DNA from: NORP23 sp050302475
Lineage (GTDB): Bacteria; Pseudomonadota; Alphaproteobacteria; Rhodobacterales; Rhodobacteraceae
Direction of reading: 5' to 3'
Assembly (NCBI GenBank): GCA_050302475.1
Contig: JBNLBF010000001.1
Coordinates: 186,001-250,000, forward strand
DNA: 64,000 nt
Shown: one piece after another, positions 18,629 through 27,945 of the stretch
Position numbering within the stretch: the stretch's first letter is position 1
Layout: each line of letters opens with the position of its first letter
The notes under the pieces: generated by a model
Databases searched by the model: none
Seen by the model: only the letters and a program-made list of their open reading frames with translations
Told to the model about the DNA's origin: nothing
Position numbers and translations under genes: made by a program

Positions 18629-20824
18629 TCAATAGAAACTCTGCGGGTCAATGTCGATGGACAGTCGGATTTTGGGCGGGATTTTCGCCTGATAGGCCCA
18701 TTTGCGCAGTGCCGACTGTAATGGCGCCCCTTTGTCCGCCTTTACCAGCAGCCGCACCCGATGGCGTCCCCTGATCCGGGCAATTGGCGCAGCGGCGGGG
18801 CCGAACAGCTGTGCACCAATTTGGGTCAGTGCGCCCGAATTTCGTGCCAACATCCGCGCGTGTTCATAAACGGCCGCCTCGTCCGGCCCCGACAGGATGA
18901 TGCCGGCCATGCGTCCATAAGGTGGGGCGCCGGCGCGCTGCCGCGCCTCGGCCTCGGCTTTCCAGAAGCTTTCCTCATCGCTGCCGAGGATCGCCCGGAT
19001 CACCGGATGATCGGGTTGATGGGTTTGCAAATAAACCTGCCCCTTTTTTTCCACGCGCCCTGCGCGCCCCGCGACCTGCCGTATCAGCTGGAAGGATTTT
19101 TCCGCCGCCCGCAAATCTCCACCTTGCAATCCAAGGTCCGCGTCGATCACGCCGACCAGCGTCAGATGCGGAAAATTATGCCCCTTCGCCACCATCTGTG
19201 TCCCGATAATAATATCCGCCCCGCCCGAGGCGATTTCTTCTATCCGCGCTTTCAACGCCCGGGCTGAATCCGCCAGATCTGACGACAGGATCGCAATCCG
19301 TGCCTCGGGAAAGCGTTCGGCGGTTTCTTCAGCCAGCCGTTCAACGCCGGGACCAATTGGTGCAAGCTTGCCTTCGACACCGCAGGAGGGACAGGCCTCC
19401 GGTATCGGCTTGCTGGCCCCGCACTGATGGCAGACCAGCCGCTTGATAAACCGGTGCTCCACCATCCGCGCATCGCAATCATCACACCCGATCTGATGCC
19501 CGCAAGCGCGGCACAGCGTCAGCGGCGCAAACCCCCGGCGGTTCAGGAACAAGAGCGATTGTTCCCCGTCCGTAATCCGCCGCGTGATCTCGTCAGTTAG
19601 CGTCGGCGAAATCCAGCGATTCACTTCCATCGGTTCGTCGCGCATGTCAATCGCTGCCATGTCCGGCATTTCCGCCGCCCCAAACCGTTCGGTCAGGTCG
19701 ATCCGGTGATATTTCCCTGCCTCCGCATTCGCCCAGCTTTCCAAGGACGGCGTGGCCGAGGCCAGCACAACTTGCGCCTGATCGATCGAGGCCCGCAGCA
19801 CCGCCATATCTCGCGCGTGATACAACACACCGTCCTCCTGCTTGTAGGACCCGTCATGTTCTTCATCAACGACAATCAGGCCAAGATCCTGAAACGGCAG
19901 GAACAGAGCGGACCGTGCCCCTACAACCAGTTGCGCACCTCCGGCAGCGACCATTTTCCAGCAGCGGCGGCGTTCCCCCATGGTGACGCCGGAATGCCAT
20001 TCGGCGGGACGCGCGCCAAACCGATCCTCGACCCGGTTCAGGAATTCGACCGTCAGCGCAATCTCCGGCAGCAGCACCAACGCCTGCCGCCCTTTGCGTA
20101 GCGTTTCTGCCACCGCTTCCAGATAGACCTCTGTCTTTCCTGACCCCGTGACACCTTTCAGCAAAGTCGTCGCATAGCCGCCCTTCGCAACCCGCGCGAC
20201 CAGTTCCTTTGCCGCATCGCTCTGATCATCAGACAAGGCCTTGCCGTCAATTTCTGGGTGTAAACGCGGATAAGCTTGATCCCTCGGCTCCGCCCCCTCG
20301 ACAACAACACCTTGCTTTACCAGCCCTTTGATGACCGAAGACGTCACCCCCGCCAGCGCCGACAGTTCGCCGGGCCGGAACCCCAGCCCCGGATGGTCAT
20401 CCAGAACAGCCAGCACCCGGCTTCGCGCATCGGTCATCCGATCCGGTTCCCCCACGCCGCGCCGTAGCACCTTTTGCATGCCCGGCGGTGCCATCAGCCC
20501 GGGTGCGCGGGTCGCCAGCCGCAGCATCGCAGTGCGGGAGGTCAGCGTGTATTCTCCCATCCGTTCCAGAAACTCGACCATCGCACCGGACATGGGCGGC
20601 ACATCCAGCACCCGTGTCACCGATTTGACCTTTGCCAGATCATAGCCTCCCTCGCCGCTCCCCCAGACCACGCCCATCACTTGGCGCGGGCCCAATGGAA
20701 CCTGAACGAACGTGCCTTCGATCACTCCACCCTCCGGTGCCAGATAGTCCAGAAACCGCCCTACCGGCTCGACTGTCAGCACCGCAACCAGCGCGCCTTC
20801 GTCGAAATGTTGCCGGTTGGTCAT
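18629..20824 (-). CDS. priA: Primosomal replication protein N' (PriA helicase)
   Basis: 3'-5' superfamily 2 DNA helicase that restarts stalled replication forks. 731 residues from the chosen start (MTNRQHFDEG); an in-frame ATG 36 bases upstream is possible, but the chosen start aligns better with PriA N-termini. N-terminal DNA-binding domain about 1-110; Walker A GVTGSGKT at 224-231; Walker B DEEH near 323. The zinc-binding cluster CRACGHQIGCDDC...CHQCG...CPSCG lies near 440-485, and the C-terminal helicase motifs contain GTQMVAKGHNFPHLTLVGV and QVAGRAGR. It is divergent from the transaldolase gene. Confidence 0.97.
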   Translation of the reverse strand: MTNRQHFDEGALVAVLTVEPVGRFLDYLAPEGGVIEGTFVQVPLGPRQVMGVVWGSGEGGYDLAKVKSVTRVLDVPPMSGAMVEFLERMGEYTLTSRTAMLRLATRAPGLMAPPGMQKVLRRGVGEPDRMTDARSRVLAVLDDHPGLGFRPGELSALAGVTSSVIKGLVKQGVVVEGAEPRDQAYPRLHPEIDGKALSDDQSDAAKELVARVAKGGYATTLLKGVTGSGKTEVYLEAVAETLRKGRQALVLLPEIALTVEFLNRVEDRFGARPAEWHSGVTMGERRRCWKMVAAGGAQLVVGARSALFLPFQDLGLIVVDEEHDGSYKQEDGVLYHARDMAVLRASIDQAQVVLASATPSLESWANAEAGKYHRIDLTERFGAAEMPDMAAIDMRDEPMEVNRWISPTLTDEITRRITDGEQSLLFLNRRGFAPLTLCRACGHQIGCDDCDARMVEHRFIKRLVCHQCGASKPIPEACPSCGVEGKLAPIGPGVERLAEETAERFPEARIAILSSDLADSARALKARIEEIASGGADIIIGTQMVAKGHNFPHLTLVGVIDADLGLQGGDLRAAEKSFQLIRQVAGRAGRVEKKGQVYLQTHQPDHPVIRAILGSDEESFWKAEAEARQRAGAPPYGRMAGIILSGPDEAAVYEHARMLARNSGALTQIGAQLFGPAAAPIARIRGRHRVRLLVKADKGAPLQSALRKWAYQAKIPPKIRLSIDIDPQSFY

Positions 20825-20922
20825 ACTGCCTCGGGTTTTGTTGTGATTTGCTCTGGCCAAACTCTATTGTATGATAGAAAAGAGCGCAAAGCGCATTCGC
20901 GAATAAACCACAGGGGGAAGAG

Positions 20923-21576
20923 ATGAAATTTTTTGTAGACACAGCCGAAATTGACCAGATTAAGGAACTCTATGACCTTGGGATGGTTGATGGTGTCACC
21001 ACCAACCCTTCGCTGATCATGAAATCGGGACGCGATATTCTGGAAGTCACCAAAGAAATCTGTGATCTGGTCGATGGTCCGGTCAGCGCAGAGGTTGTGG
21101 CACTGGACGCTGAAGGGATGATCGAAGAAGGTCGCAAACTGGCCAAGATCGCCCCGAATATCGCGGTGAAAGTCCCCCTCACCTGGGCCGGGCTGAAGGC
21201 TTGTAAAACTCTCACGGACGCGGGCACTATGGTCAATGTAACCCTGTGCTTCTCGACCAATCAGGCACTGCTGGCGGCCAAGGCCGGGGCAACCTTCATC
21301 AGCCCGTTCATCGGGCGACTTGATGACATCAACCTGGAGGGAATGGACCTGATCGCCGACATTCGACAGGTTTACGACAATTACGGGTTCGAAACGCAGA
21401 TCCTTGCCGCGTCGATCCGATCGGCCAACCATGTTGCACAATCGGCGCTGATCGGCGCCGATGTTGCGACCATTCCGCCGGACGTGATCAAGAAGCTGGC
21501 CAACCATGTCCTGACCGACAAAGGCATCGACGGGTTCATGGCCGACTGGGCGAAAACCGGGCAGAAAATCCTCTGA
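20923..21576 (+). CDS. tal: Transaldolase / fructose-6-phosphate aldolase family (TalC/FSA)
   Basis: Short-form transaldolase of 217 residues: transfers dihydroxyacetone between sugar phosphates, or cleaves fructose 6-phosphate. Starts MKFFVDTAEI with the family motif GVTTNPSLI (24-32) and the Schiff-base Lys83 in VKVPLTWAG. The C-terminal ASIRSANHVAQSALIGADVATIPP segment is characteristic. A GGGGGAAGAG ribosome-binding site precedes the ATG. Its stop and the DUF484 start share a base (TGATG). Sequence alone does not separate transaldolase from F6P aldolase activity; transaldolase is the usual annotation for this alphaproteobacterial form. Confidence 0.94.
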   Translation: MKFFVDTAEIDQIKELYDLGMVDGVTTNPSLIMKSGRDILEVTKEICDLVDGPVSAEVVALDAEGMIEEGRKLAKIAPNIAVKVPLTWAGLKACKTLTDAGTMVNVTLCFSTNQALLAAKAGATFISPFIGRLDDINLEGMDLIADIRQVYDNYGFETQILAASIRSANHVAQSALIGADVATIPPDVIKKLANHVLTDKGIDGFMADWAKTGQKIL

Positions 21577-22283
21577 TGTCTGACGACGCCGCAAAGCTGA
21601 AGGGCGAGATACTGCGTGATCCCGCCCTCATCCTTGACGATCCGGACCTGATGGCGGCCCTGCTGGCCAAGCAGGCGGAAACGCAAGGGCGCAATGTCGT
21701 CGATCTGCGTTCCATCGCCATGTCGCGGATGGAGGAACGGCTGGACAAGCTGGAACAGAATTACCAGACCGTCGTTGCCGCCGCCTATGAAAACGTGACC
21801 GGCACCAATCAGGTACATCGCGCAATCCTGTGCCTTTTGGGTGTGGACGATTTTTCCGGGTTCCTGCAGGCGCTGGAACATGACATCCCCAACATCCTCG
21901 GCGTTGATGCTATCCGGCTGTGTCTGGAAGATGACAGCGCCAAAGGCGGGGAAGAGATCGGACCCGATGGCCCGTTGAAACATCTGGTGATGGCGCTGCC
22001 CCGTTATGGTGTGGCGGCTTATGTGAATGGTGGTGTCAACAAACACCCCGCACAGGTCACCACCCGCGCCACGAACGAGGCCAAGGAATCCGTCTATGGC
22101 GAAGCCGCCGTCGATATCCATTCCGAAGCCCTCCTTCGCCTTGATCTGGGCGAGGGCAAGCTGCCCGGTATGGTCGCGTTCGGCGCACAGGACCCAAACC
22201 AATTCTCCCCTGATCAGGGCACGGACCTCCTGTCCTTCTTCGGTTACGCGCTGGAGCGTATCATGCGCCACTGGGTGACGTGA
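21576..22283 (+). CDS. DUF484 family protein
   Basis: 235 residues. N-terminal helical segment (about 1-60: LKGEILRDPALILDDPDLMAALL, then NVVDLRSIAMSRMEERLDKLEQNY) followed by a GAF-like domain, the DUF484 arrangement. In gammaproteobacteria a DUF484 gene also sits next to xerC, and the same adjacency holds here, suggesting a link to XerC or chromosome dimer resolution. It overlaps the transaldolase stop by one base and the xerC start by four. No catalytic residues recognised; function unknown. Confidence 0.9.
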   Translation: MSDDAAKLKGEILRDPALILDDPDLMAALLAKQAETQGRNVVDLRSIAMSRMEERLDKLEQNYQTVVAAAYENVTGTNQVHRAILCLLGVDDFSGFLQALEHDIPNILGVDAIRLCLEDDSAKGGEEIGPDGPLKHLVMALPRYGVAAYVNGGVNKHPAQVTTRATNEAKESVYGEAAVDIHSEALLRLDLGEGKLPGMVAFGAQDPNQFSPDQGTDLLSFFGYALERIMRHWVT

Positions 22284-23200
22284 GCGGAACCGCACAATCC
22301 CTTCATCTGATGGAGACGTGGTTAGAACGCCTCCACGCCATTCGCGGGGCCAGCGATAAAACAATTGATGCTTACCGGCGTGACGTATCCGGCTTTCTGG
22401 GCTTCCTGACCGGGCATATTGGCGGACCGGTCGGCAAATCGGCCCTCGCAGCGGTCAAAACCCCAGACATGAGATCATGGATGGCATCCGAACGCCAACG
22501 TGGCGTGTCGGCGCGATCCCTCGCGCGGTCCCTGTCGGCGGTCAAATCCTTCTACCGCTGGCTTTCGGAAACTGAAGGCATCGAATCCGCTGCCGTCACT
22601 GCAACCCGCGCGCCTAAGTTGAAACAACGCCTGCCTCGCCCGGTTAGTGCCGACGCCGCCAAGGCGCTGCTGGACCGTGTCGAGGTGCAGGCCACCGAAC
22701 CCTGGATTGCCGCCCGCGATGTGGCCGTTGTTACCCTGCTATATGGCTGCGGTCTGCGCATATCGGAGGCGCTCGGCCTGCAAGCCACCGATCACCCGTT
22801 GCCCGCAACGCTGCGCATAAAGGGCAAAGGCGACAAAACCCGTATCGTCCCGGTGCTGCCCGCCGCCCGCGATGCCGTTGCGGCCTATGTCCGCTTATGC
22901 CCGCATGACCTGTCCGAAGGCTACTTGTTCCGAGGTGCCCGCGGCGGCCCGCTCAACCCGCGTCAAATCCAAAAGGTGATGGAGGCAACCCGCCTCCAAC
23001 TTGGCTTGCCCGCGACAGCCACCCCGCACGCGCTGCGCCATAGTTTCGCAACGCATTTGCTGGAGGCCGGGGGCGATCTGCGCACCATTCAGGAACTGCT
23101 GGGCCATGCTTCCCTTTCGACGACGCAGGCTTACACCGCCGTCAATCAGGCCCATCTGATGGAGGTTTACGAAAAGGCGCATCCAAAGGGACGAAAGTGA
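22280..23200 (+). CDS. xerC: Tyrosine recombinase XerC
   Basis: Site-specific recombinase that acts with XerD at dif to resolve chromosome dimers. 306 residues beginning at a GTG overlapping the DUF484 stop (GTGA). N-terminal SAM-like core-binding domain about 12-105; the catalytic domain shows Arg160 (CGLRISEAL), Lys183 (KGKGDKTR), His250 and Arg253 (HALRHSFATHLLEAGG), His276 (LGHASLSTTQ) and Tyr285 (AYT). All catalytic residues are present. The length, operon and lack of any phage genes or att repeats indicate a housekeeping enzyme, not an integrase of a mobile element. Confidence 0.96.
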   Translation: MSGTAQSLHLMETWLERLHAIRGASDKTIDAYRRDVSGFLGFLTGHIGGPVGKSALAAVKTPDMRSWMASERQRGVSARSLARSLSAVKSFYRWLSETEGIESAAVTATRAPKLKQRLPRPVSADAAKALLDRVEVQATEPWIAARDVAVVTLLYGCGLRISEALGLQATDHPLPATLRIKGKGDKTRIVPVLPAARDAVAAYVRLCPHDLSEGYLFRGARGGPLNPRQIQKVMEATRLQLGLPATATPHALRHSFATHLLEAGGDLRTIQELLGHASLSTTQAYTAVNQAHLMEVYEKAHPKGRK

Positions 23201-23242
23201 AACCACTTTTCGTGCCTACTGAAATATGTTTAGGCTATCGAG

Positions 23243-23941
23243 ATGACCAAATCTGCCAAAGCCTTTGCCGTTCACCTCTTCACCGCCTCAGGGTCAGCCT
23301 TCGCACTGTTCGCGATGCTGGCGGCGGGGAACAATGACTGGTCGATCATGTTCCTTTGGCTGTTGGGCGCATTGATTGTCGACGGGATCGACGGTCCATT
23401 GGCCCGTCACTATCAGGTCAGGAAATATGCCGCGAACTGGGACGGCGTTCTGCTTGACCTGATCATCGACTACCTGACTTATGTGTTTATTCCGGCCTAC
23501 GCCTTCGCCCAATCGGGCCTGCTGCCGGAATGGGAAGGCTGGTTTGCCGCGATCATCATTTCGACCACTGGGGTTGTGTATTTCGCCGATACACGGATGA
23601 AAACGTCAGACAATTCCTTCTCAGGCTTCCCGGGGTGCTGGAATATGGTGGTGCTGGTGTTGTTTGCGCTGTGGCCACCGGCCTGGATCAGCATGGTCTT
23701 CATTGCTGTTCTGGCGCTGGCGCAGTTTTTCAGCCTGAAATTCATCCATCCCGTGCGCACCGTCCGTTGGCGACCGCTGTCTCTGGTCATGATGTTTCTG
23801 TGGGTTGGGATGGCCTTCTGGATCGGCTGGACCGATTTCGAGCCCGCGCCGCTTGCGCGGATCGGCCTGATCATCTCCAGCGCGTATCTACTGTTTGCCG
23901 GCATCGCCCAGCAGCTGATCCCGGCTAAAGCCGCAACGTAA
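23243..23941 (+). CDS. pcs: Phosphatidylcholine synthase
   Basis: CDP-alcohol phosphatidyltransferase of 232 residues that condenses choline with CDP-diacylglycerol to make phosphatidylcholine in the inner membrane. The signature DGPLAR...GVLLDLIID (about 50-78) provides the metal-binding Asp residues. Several membrane helices follow (IIISTTGVVYFADTRMKT and others). The Pcs pathway is typical of host-associated and marine alphaproteobacteria. The ribosome-binding site is weak. The 3' end overlaps the convergent DMT transporter gene by 17 bases. PssA or PgsA are alternatives but the spacing and length fit Pcs best. Confidence 0.92.
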   Translation: MTKSAKAFAVHLFTASGSAFALFAMLAAGNNDWSIMFLWLLGALIVDGIDGPLARHYQVRKYAANWDGVLLDLIIDYLTYVFIPAYAFAQSGLLPEWEGWFAAIIISTTGVVYFADTRMKTSDNSFSGFPGCWNMVVLVLFALWPPAWISMVFIAVLALAQFFSLKFIHPVRTVRWRPLSLVMMFLWVGMAFWIGWTDFEPAPLARIGLIISSAYLLFAGIAQQLIPAKAAT

Positions 23942-24761
23942 TCACGCCTGCCAATATCACCAGCGCGGCAATCAGTTTGCCCATGTTCGCCTTCTCCTTC
24001 ATCCAGATCACGCCGATCAGGACGGCAAACAGGACCGAAGTCTCTCGCACCGCAGCCACCAGTGCAATCGGCGCAACTGTCATTGCCCAAACCGCAATCC
24101 AATAGGTGACCAGCGACATCCCTCCGGCCAGGGTCCCAATTGCCCAGCGCTGGCGGGTGGCGCGGAACACTGTGGTGCCGCGAACGGCCGTCGTGAAAAA
24201 GCTGAAGAAAATGAAATCAAAAACGAACAGCCACGCCGTGTATCCGGTTGCCGAGCCCATCACACGCGCGCCCACCCCATCTACCATCGTATAGCCCGCC
24301 GTGCAGGCGGCTGATCCCAAGGCAAACGGGATCAGGCTCCGCGCCTCGCCACTGCTGAACACGCCCTGCGCCATCAGCATGACGCCCACGCCAATCAGTC
24401 CAACGCCCAGATATTCCTGTCCGGCAATCGGGTCCGATAACAGGAAGAACCCAACAACGACCACCATCATCGGTGCCGCGCCTCGGGCAATCGGATAGAC
24501 CCGGCTCAGATCCCCGCGCTGATAGGCGGAGGCCAAAAACAGTTTATAGGCCGTATGAAACAAGCCGGAGGCGACGAGCCACAACCACGCTTGCCCACTT
24601 GGCAGCGGCGCGAAAATCGCCATGACGCAACCCATCAATCCCTGCGAGACCGTAAGGATAAGCATGTTCTGGAACCGGTCCCCGCCCGCACGCACAACCG
24701 CATTCCACCCGGCATGCATCAGGGCAGCAAACAGAACGGCGAGGAAAACGGTAAGGGTCAT
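23925..24761 (-). CDS. DMT-superfamily (EamA) permease
   Basis: 278-residue polytopic membrane protein with about ten hydrophobic helices in two homologous halves. The first EamA repeat includes LFAALMHAGWNAVVRAGGDRF and LSRVYPIARGAAPMMVVV; the second ends with VRETSVLFAVLIGVIWMKE and the ALVILAGVITLRL helix. This family exports amino acids, metabolites or drugs; substrate cannot be predicted. It lies downstream of ileS on the same strand, separated by a hairpin terminator, so it probably has its own promoter or relies on read-through. Confidence 0.9.
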   Translation of the reverse strand: MTLTVFLAVLFAALMHAGWNAVVRAGGDRFQNMLILTVSQGLMGCVMAIFAPLPSGQAWLWLVASGLFHTAYKLFLASAYQRGDLSRVYPIARGAAPMMVVVVGFFLLSDPIAGQEYLGVGLIGVGVMLMAQGVFSSGEARSLIPFALGSAACTAGYTMVDGVGARVMGSATGYTAWLFVFDFIFFSFFTTAVRGTTVFRATRQRWAIGTLAGGMSLVTYWIAVWAMTVAPIALVAAVRETSVLFAVLIGVIWMKEKANMGKLIAALVILAGVITLRL

Positions 24762-24763
24762 AC

Positions 24764-24792
24764 AAAACTCCGGCGGAGGGACCCCGCCGGAG
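24764..24792 (-). terminator. Probable terminator after ileS
   Basis: Inverted repeat CTCCGGCGG / CCGCCGGAG (24768-24776 and 24784-24792, seven-base loop) is followed on the reverse strand by TTTTG. It lies 34 bases after the ileS stop and directly before the DMT permease start, so it would separate the two genes. The T-run is short, so efficiency may be partial. Confidence 0.65.
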
Positions 24793-24826
24793 GTGTCATA
24801 AACCCGTCACAAAAGCTTCACAAGCG

Positions 24827-27736
24827 TTACGACAATGCCTCGTCACAACGACCGCAAACGCCCGCGTGGGAATGCGTGCCAACATCCGGCAGAATTTTCC
24901 AGCAGCGCTGGCATTTCTCGCCTTCGGCCTTTTCGAACTCCACGCCTATCCCTTCGACATCCGGCAGGCGGAATGCCGTTTCCGGGATGGGATCGTTGGT
25001 CAGCTGCACGGCAGAGGTGATACAGATATCGGCGAAATCCACCGATTTCACGATCTCCAGCAAGTCCTTGTCGCGGATATGCACGGTGGGTGCAGCTTCC
25101 AGCGAAGCCCCGATCACCTTCTCCTGCCGCTGGATTTCCAGCGCCGCCGTCACCACGCGCCGCGCCCGACGGATCGCCGTCCACTTCTCGCCCAGCGCCG
25201 CATCACGCCAGTCGTCAGGCGTGTCCGGCATATCGACGAGATGGACCGAGCTTTCCGCCCCCGGATAACGATGCAGCCACACGTCTTCCATCGTGAAGAC
25301 CAAAATCGGGGCCAGCCATGTCGTCAGCCGTTCAAACAGCAGGTCCAGCACCGTCAGCGCCGCCAGCCGCCGCTCGCTATCGCCATCACAGTACAACGCA
25401 TCCTTGCGGATATCGAAATACACCGAGGACAGATCGACCGTGCAGAACTGGAACAGGGCCGAGATCACACCCTGGAAGTCAAAGCTAGCATAGCCATTGC
25501 GCACGACCTCATCCAGCTCAGCCAAGCGATGCAGGACCCAGCGTTCCAGCTCCGGCATATCCTCTGGCGCGACGCGTTTAGCCTCGTCAAACGTGGACAG
25601 GTTCCCCAGCATAAACCGCATCGTGTTGCGAAGGCGGCGATAGCTATCGGCGACGCCTTTCAGGATCTCCGGCCCGATCCGCTGGTCAGCCATATAATCC
25701 GCCTGCGCAACCCACAGGCGCAGAATGTCGGCGCCATATTGTTTGATGACCTCGTCCGGAACAATGGTATTGCCGATGGATTTGGACATTTTCATGCCCT
25801 TCTCATCCAGCGTAAACCCGTGCGTCACAACGTTGCGATAGGGCGCGCGACCGATAGTCCCGCAACCTTGCAGCAAGGACGAATGGAACCACCCTCGATG
25901 CTGATCGGTGCCTTCCATATAAACGTCGGCGATCCCGTCTTCGGTCCCGTCCGGGCGATCGCGCAGAACGAAGGCGTGGGTTGATCCGGAATCGAACCAA
26001 ACGTCCAGAACATCAAACACCTGATCATATTCGTCAGGGTCCACAATCCCGTCCAGCACCTTGGCCTTGAAGCCATCCGCATACCAAACATCCGCGCCAC
26101 CCTCTTCGAACGCCGCTTTGATCCGCGCGTTAACCTGGTCATTGCGCAGCAAGAAGCCTTCATCCGTCGGCAGCAACCCTTTCTTGGTAAAGCAGGTCAG
26201 CGGCACACCCCACGCGCGTTGGCGCGACAGCACCCAGTCAGGCCGGGTTTCGATCATCGAATAGAGGCGATTGCGCCCCGTCTGCGGGGTAAACTTCACC
26301 AACTGATCGATCGAGTTCAGCGCCCGTTCGCGGATGGTATCCCCATAGGTCCCCATCCCGTCATCCATCTTGCGATCCACCGCCGCAAACCATTGCGGCG
26401 TGTTGCGATAGATGATCGGCGCTTTGGAGCGCCAGCTATGCGGGTAGCTATGTTTGATCTTCCCGCGCGCCAGCAGCCCGCCAACCTCGATCAGTTTATC
26501 GATCACGGCCTTGTTCGCGTCGCCCTCGCCGCCCTTGCGGTTCAGAATGTATTTTCCGCCAAAGAACGGCAGGTCGGCGCGGAACCCACCATCATCCATG
26601 ACGTTATAAGTGATCACCTGTTCCAGCATCCCAAGGTCACGGTAAAGCTCGAACTCCTCCATCCCGTGGGAGGGGGCGCAATGCACAAAACCTGTACCTT
26701 CGGTGTCGGTGACGAAATCGGCAGCGCGGAAATCGCGGATGTCATCCCATTCGCCGTTAGAGCCTTCAGCGCCGTGCAGCGGGTGGGTCAGCTTGATCTT
26801 CGCCAGATCCTCCGGCGAGACATCACCCAAACGGCGATACATGCTGTCATCCAGCCGCGCCTTGGACATGACATCCGCCGCCAGATTATCTGCCAGAATG
26901 TAACGCTCCCCGATACGTGCCCAGCATTCTTCGGGGCGACCAGTGACCTCATACAGGCCATAAGAAATATTTTCGCCGTAAACCACGCCCTTGTTCGACG
27001 GCAGCGTCCAAGGTGTTGTAGTCCAGATCACGACCTTTGCGGAGTCCAGCACCTTGTCGCCCGTGTCAACAACACGGAATTTCACCCAAACCGTGAAACT
27101 TTCCTTGTCGTGATATTCGACCTCAGCCTCGGCCAGCGCCGTCTTTTCCACTGGCGACCACATCACCGGTTTCGAGCCCTGATACAGCGTCCCGTTCATC
27201 AGGAACTTCATAAACTCGTCAGCGATCACCGCCTCGGCGTGGTAATCCATCGTCAGATACGGATCATCCCAGTTGCCCTGCACACCCAGCCGCTTGAATT
27301 CCTCGCGTTGAATATCCACCCAGCCTTCGGCAAACTTCCGGCACTCCTGACGGAAGTCGACGACATTCACATCGTCCTTGTTCTTGCCCTTGGCGCGGTA
27401 TTGTTCCTCGATTTTCCATTCAATCGGCAGACCGTGGCAGTCCCAACCCGGCACATAGCGCGCGTCAAACCCCATCATTTGATGCGAGCGCACGATCATA
27501 TCCTTGATCGTTTTGTTCAGCGCATGACCGATATGCAGATGCCCGTTGGCGTATGGCGGGCCATCATGCAGCGTAAACGGCTTGCGCCCGGTCTTCTCGC
27601 GCAGGCGGTCATAAACCTTCAGGTCAGCCCATTTTTGCAGCCATTCCGGCTCGCGCGTTGGCAGGCCCGCCCGCATCGGAAAATCGGTTTCGGGCAGGTT
27701 CAATGTATCTTTGTAGTCAGGTGTATCGGCACACAT
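24827..27736 (-). CDS. ileS: Isoleucyl-tRNA synthetase
   Basis: Class I aminoacyl-tRNA synthetase charging tRNA-Ile. 969 residues. HIGH motif at 68-71 (PYANGHLHIGHALN), the editing (CP1) domain in the middle, the KMSKS motif near residue 648 (KGMKMSKSIGNT), the anticodon-binding domain, and a C-terminal zinc finger CQRCWKILPDVG...CGRC. This is the bacterial type 1 form. A GGAG ribosome-binding site precedes the ATG. I found no T-box or other leader structure in the 209 bases before it. The large antisense frames inside it are shadows. Divergent from the FAD monooxygenase gene. Confidence 0.99.
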   Translation of the reverse strand: MCADTPDYKDTLNLPETDFPMRAGLPTREPEWLQKWADLKVYDRLREKTGRKPFTLHDGPPYANGHLHIGHALNKTIKDMIVRSHQMMGFDARYVPGWDCHGLPIEWKIEEQYRAKGKNKDDVNVVDFRQECRKFAEGWVDIQREEFKRLGVQGNWDDPYLTMDYHAEAVIADEFMKFLMNGTLYQGSKPVMWSPVEKTALAEAEVEYHDKESFTVWVKFRVVDTGDKVLDSAKVVIWTTTPWTLPSNKGVVYGENISYGLYEVTGRPEECWARIGERYILADNLAADVMSKARLDDSMYRRLGDVSPEDLAKIKLTHPLHGAEGSNGEWDDIRDFRAADFVTDTEGTGFVHCAPSHGMEEFELYRDLGMLEQVITYNVMDDGGFRADLPFFGGKYILNRKGGEGDANKAVIDKLIEVGGLLARGKIKHSYPHSWRSKAPIIYRNTPQWFAAVDRKMDDGMGTYGDTIRERALNSIDQLVKFTPQTGRNRLYSMIETRPDWVLSRQRAWGVPLTCFTKKGLLPTDEGFLLRNDQVNARIKAAFEEGGADVWYADGFKAKVLDGIVDPDEYDQVFDVLDVWFDSGSTHAFVLRDRPDGTEDGIADVYMEGTDQHRGWFHSSLLQGCGTIGRAPYRNVVTHGFTLDEKGMKMSKSIGNTIVPDEVIKQYGADILRLWVAQADYMADQRIGPEILKGVADSYRRLRNTMRFMLGNLSTFDEAKRVAPEDMPELERWVLHRLAELDEVVRNGYASFDFQGVISALFQFCTVDLSSVYFDIRKDALYCDGDSERRLAALTVLDLLFERLTTWLAPILVFTMEDVWLHRYPGAESSVHLVDMPDTPDDWRDAALGEKWTAIRRARRVVTAALEIQRQEKVIGASLEAAPTVHIRDKDLLEIVKSVDFADICITSAVQLTNDPIPETAFRLPDVEGIGVEFEKAEGEKCQRCWKILPDVGTHSHAGVCGRCDEALS

Positions 27737-27945
27737 GTTGTGGCTCCGGTAATTTGCAATCTGGAGAGGGCGGTGCGGTCATTCCATACACCTTTTCCCG
27801 GCCTTCCACTCAGGAAGCCGGGCCACTAATTCGTATAATGCCGAACAGTGTAAACATGGCGCGGGTTATAGCCCTCGTCTGGGCAGAGGTCCAGCCCGTT
27901 GTCATTTCCACTGGCAATCCATCGCGGCGCGTGTATCACGTCCTT

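Noticed and set aside
22280..23200. Integrase of a prophage or integrative element
   Set aside because: All features match housekeeping XerC, it is in an operon with DUF484, and no phage genes, tRNA or direct repeats flank it.
24866..27829. Long plus-strand open frames of 372 and 536 codons across ileS
   Set aside because: Both are antisense shadows of ileS with no domain similarity and no ribosome-binding site.
27737..27945. T-box or other riboswitch in the ileS leader
   Set aside because: The spacer lacks the conserved T-box and specifier-loop sequences and any extended hairpin array; T-boxes are also rare in this group.
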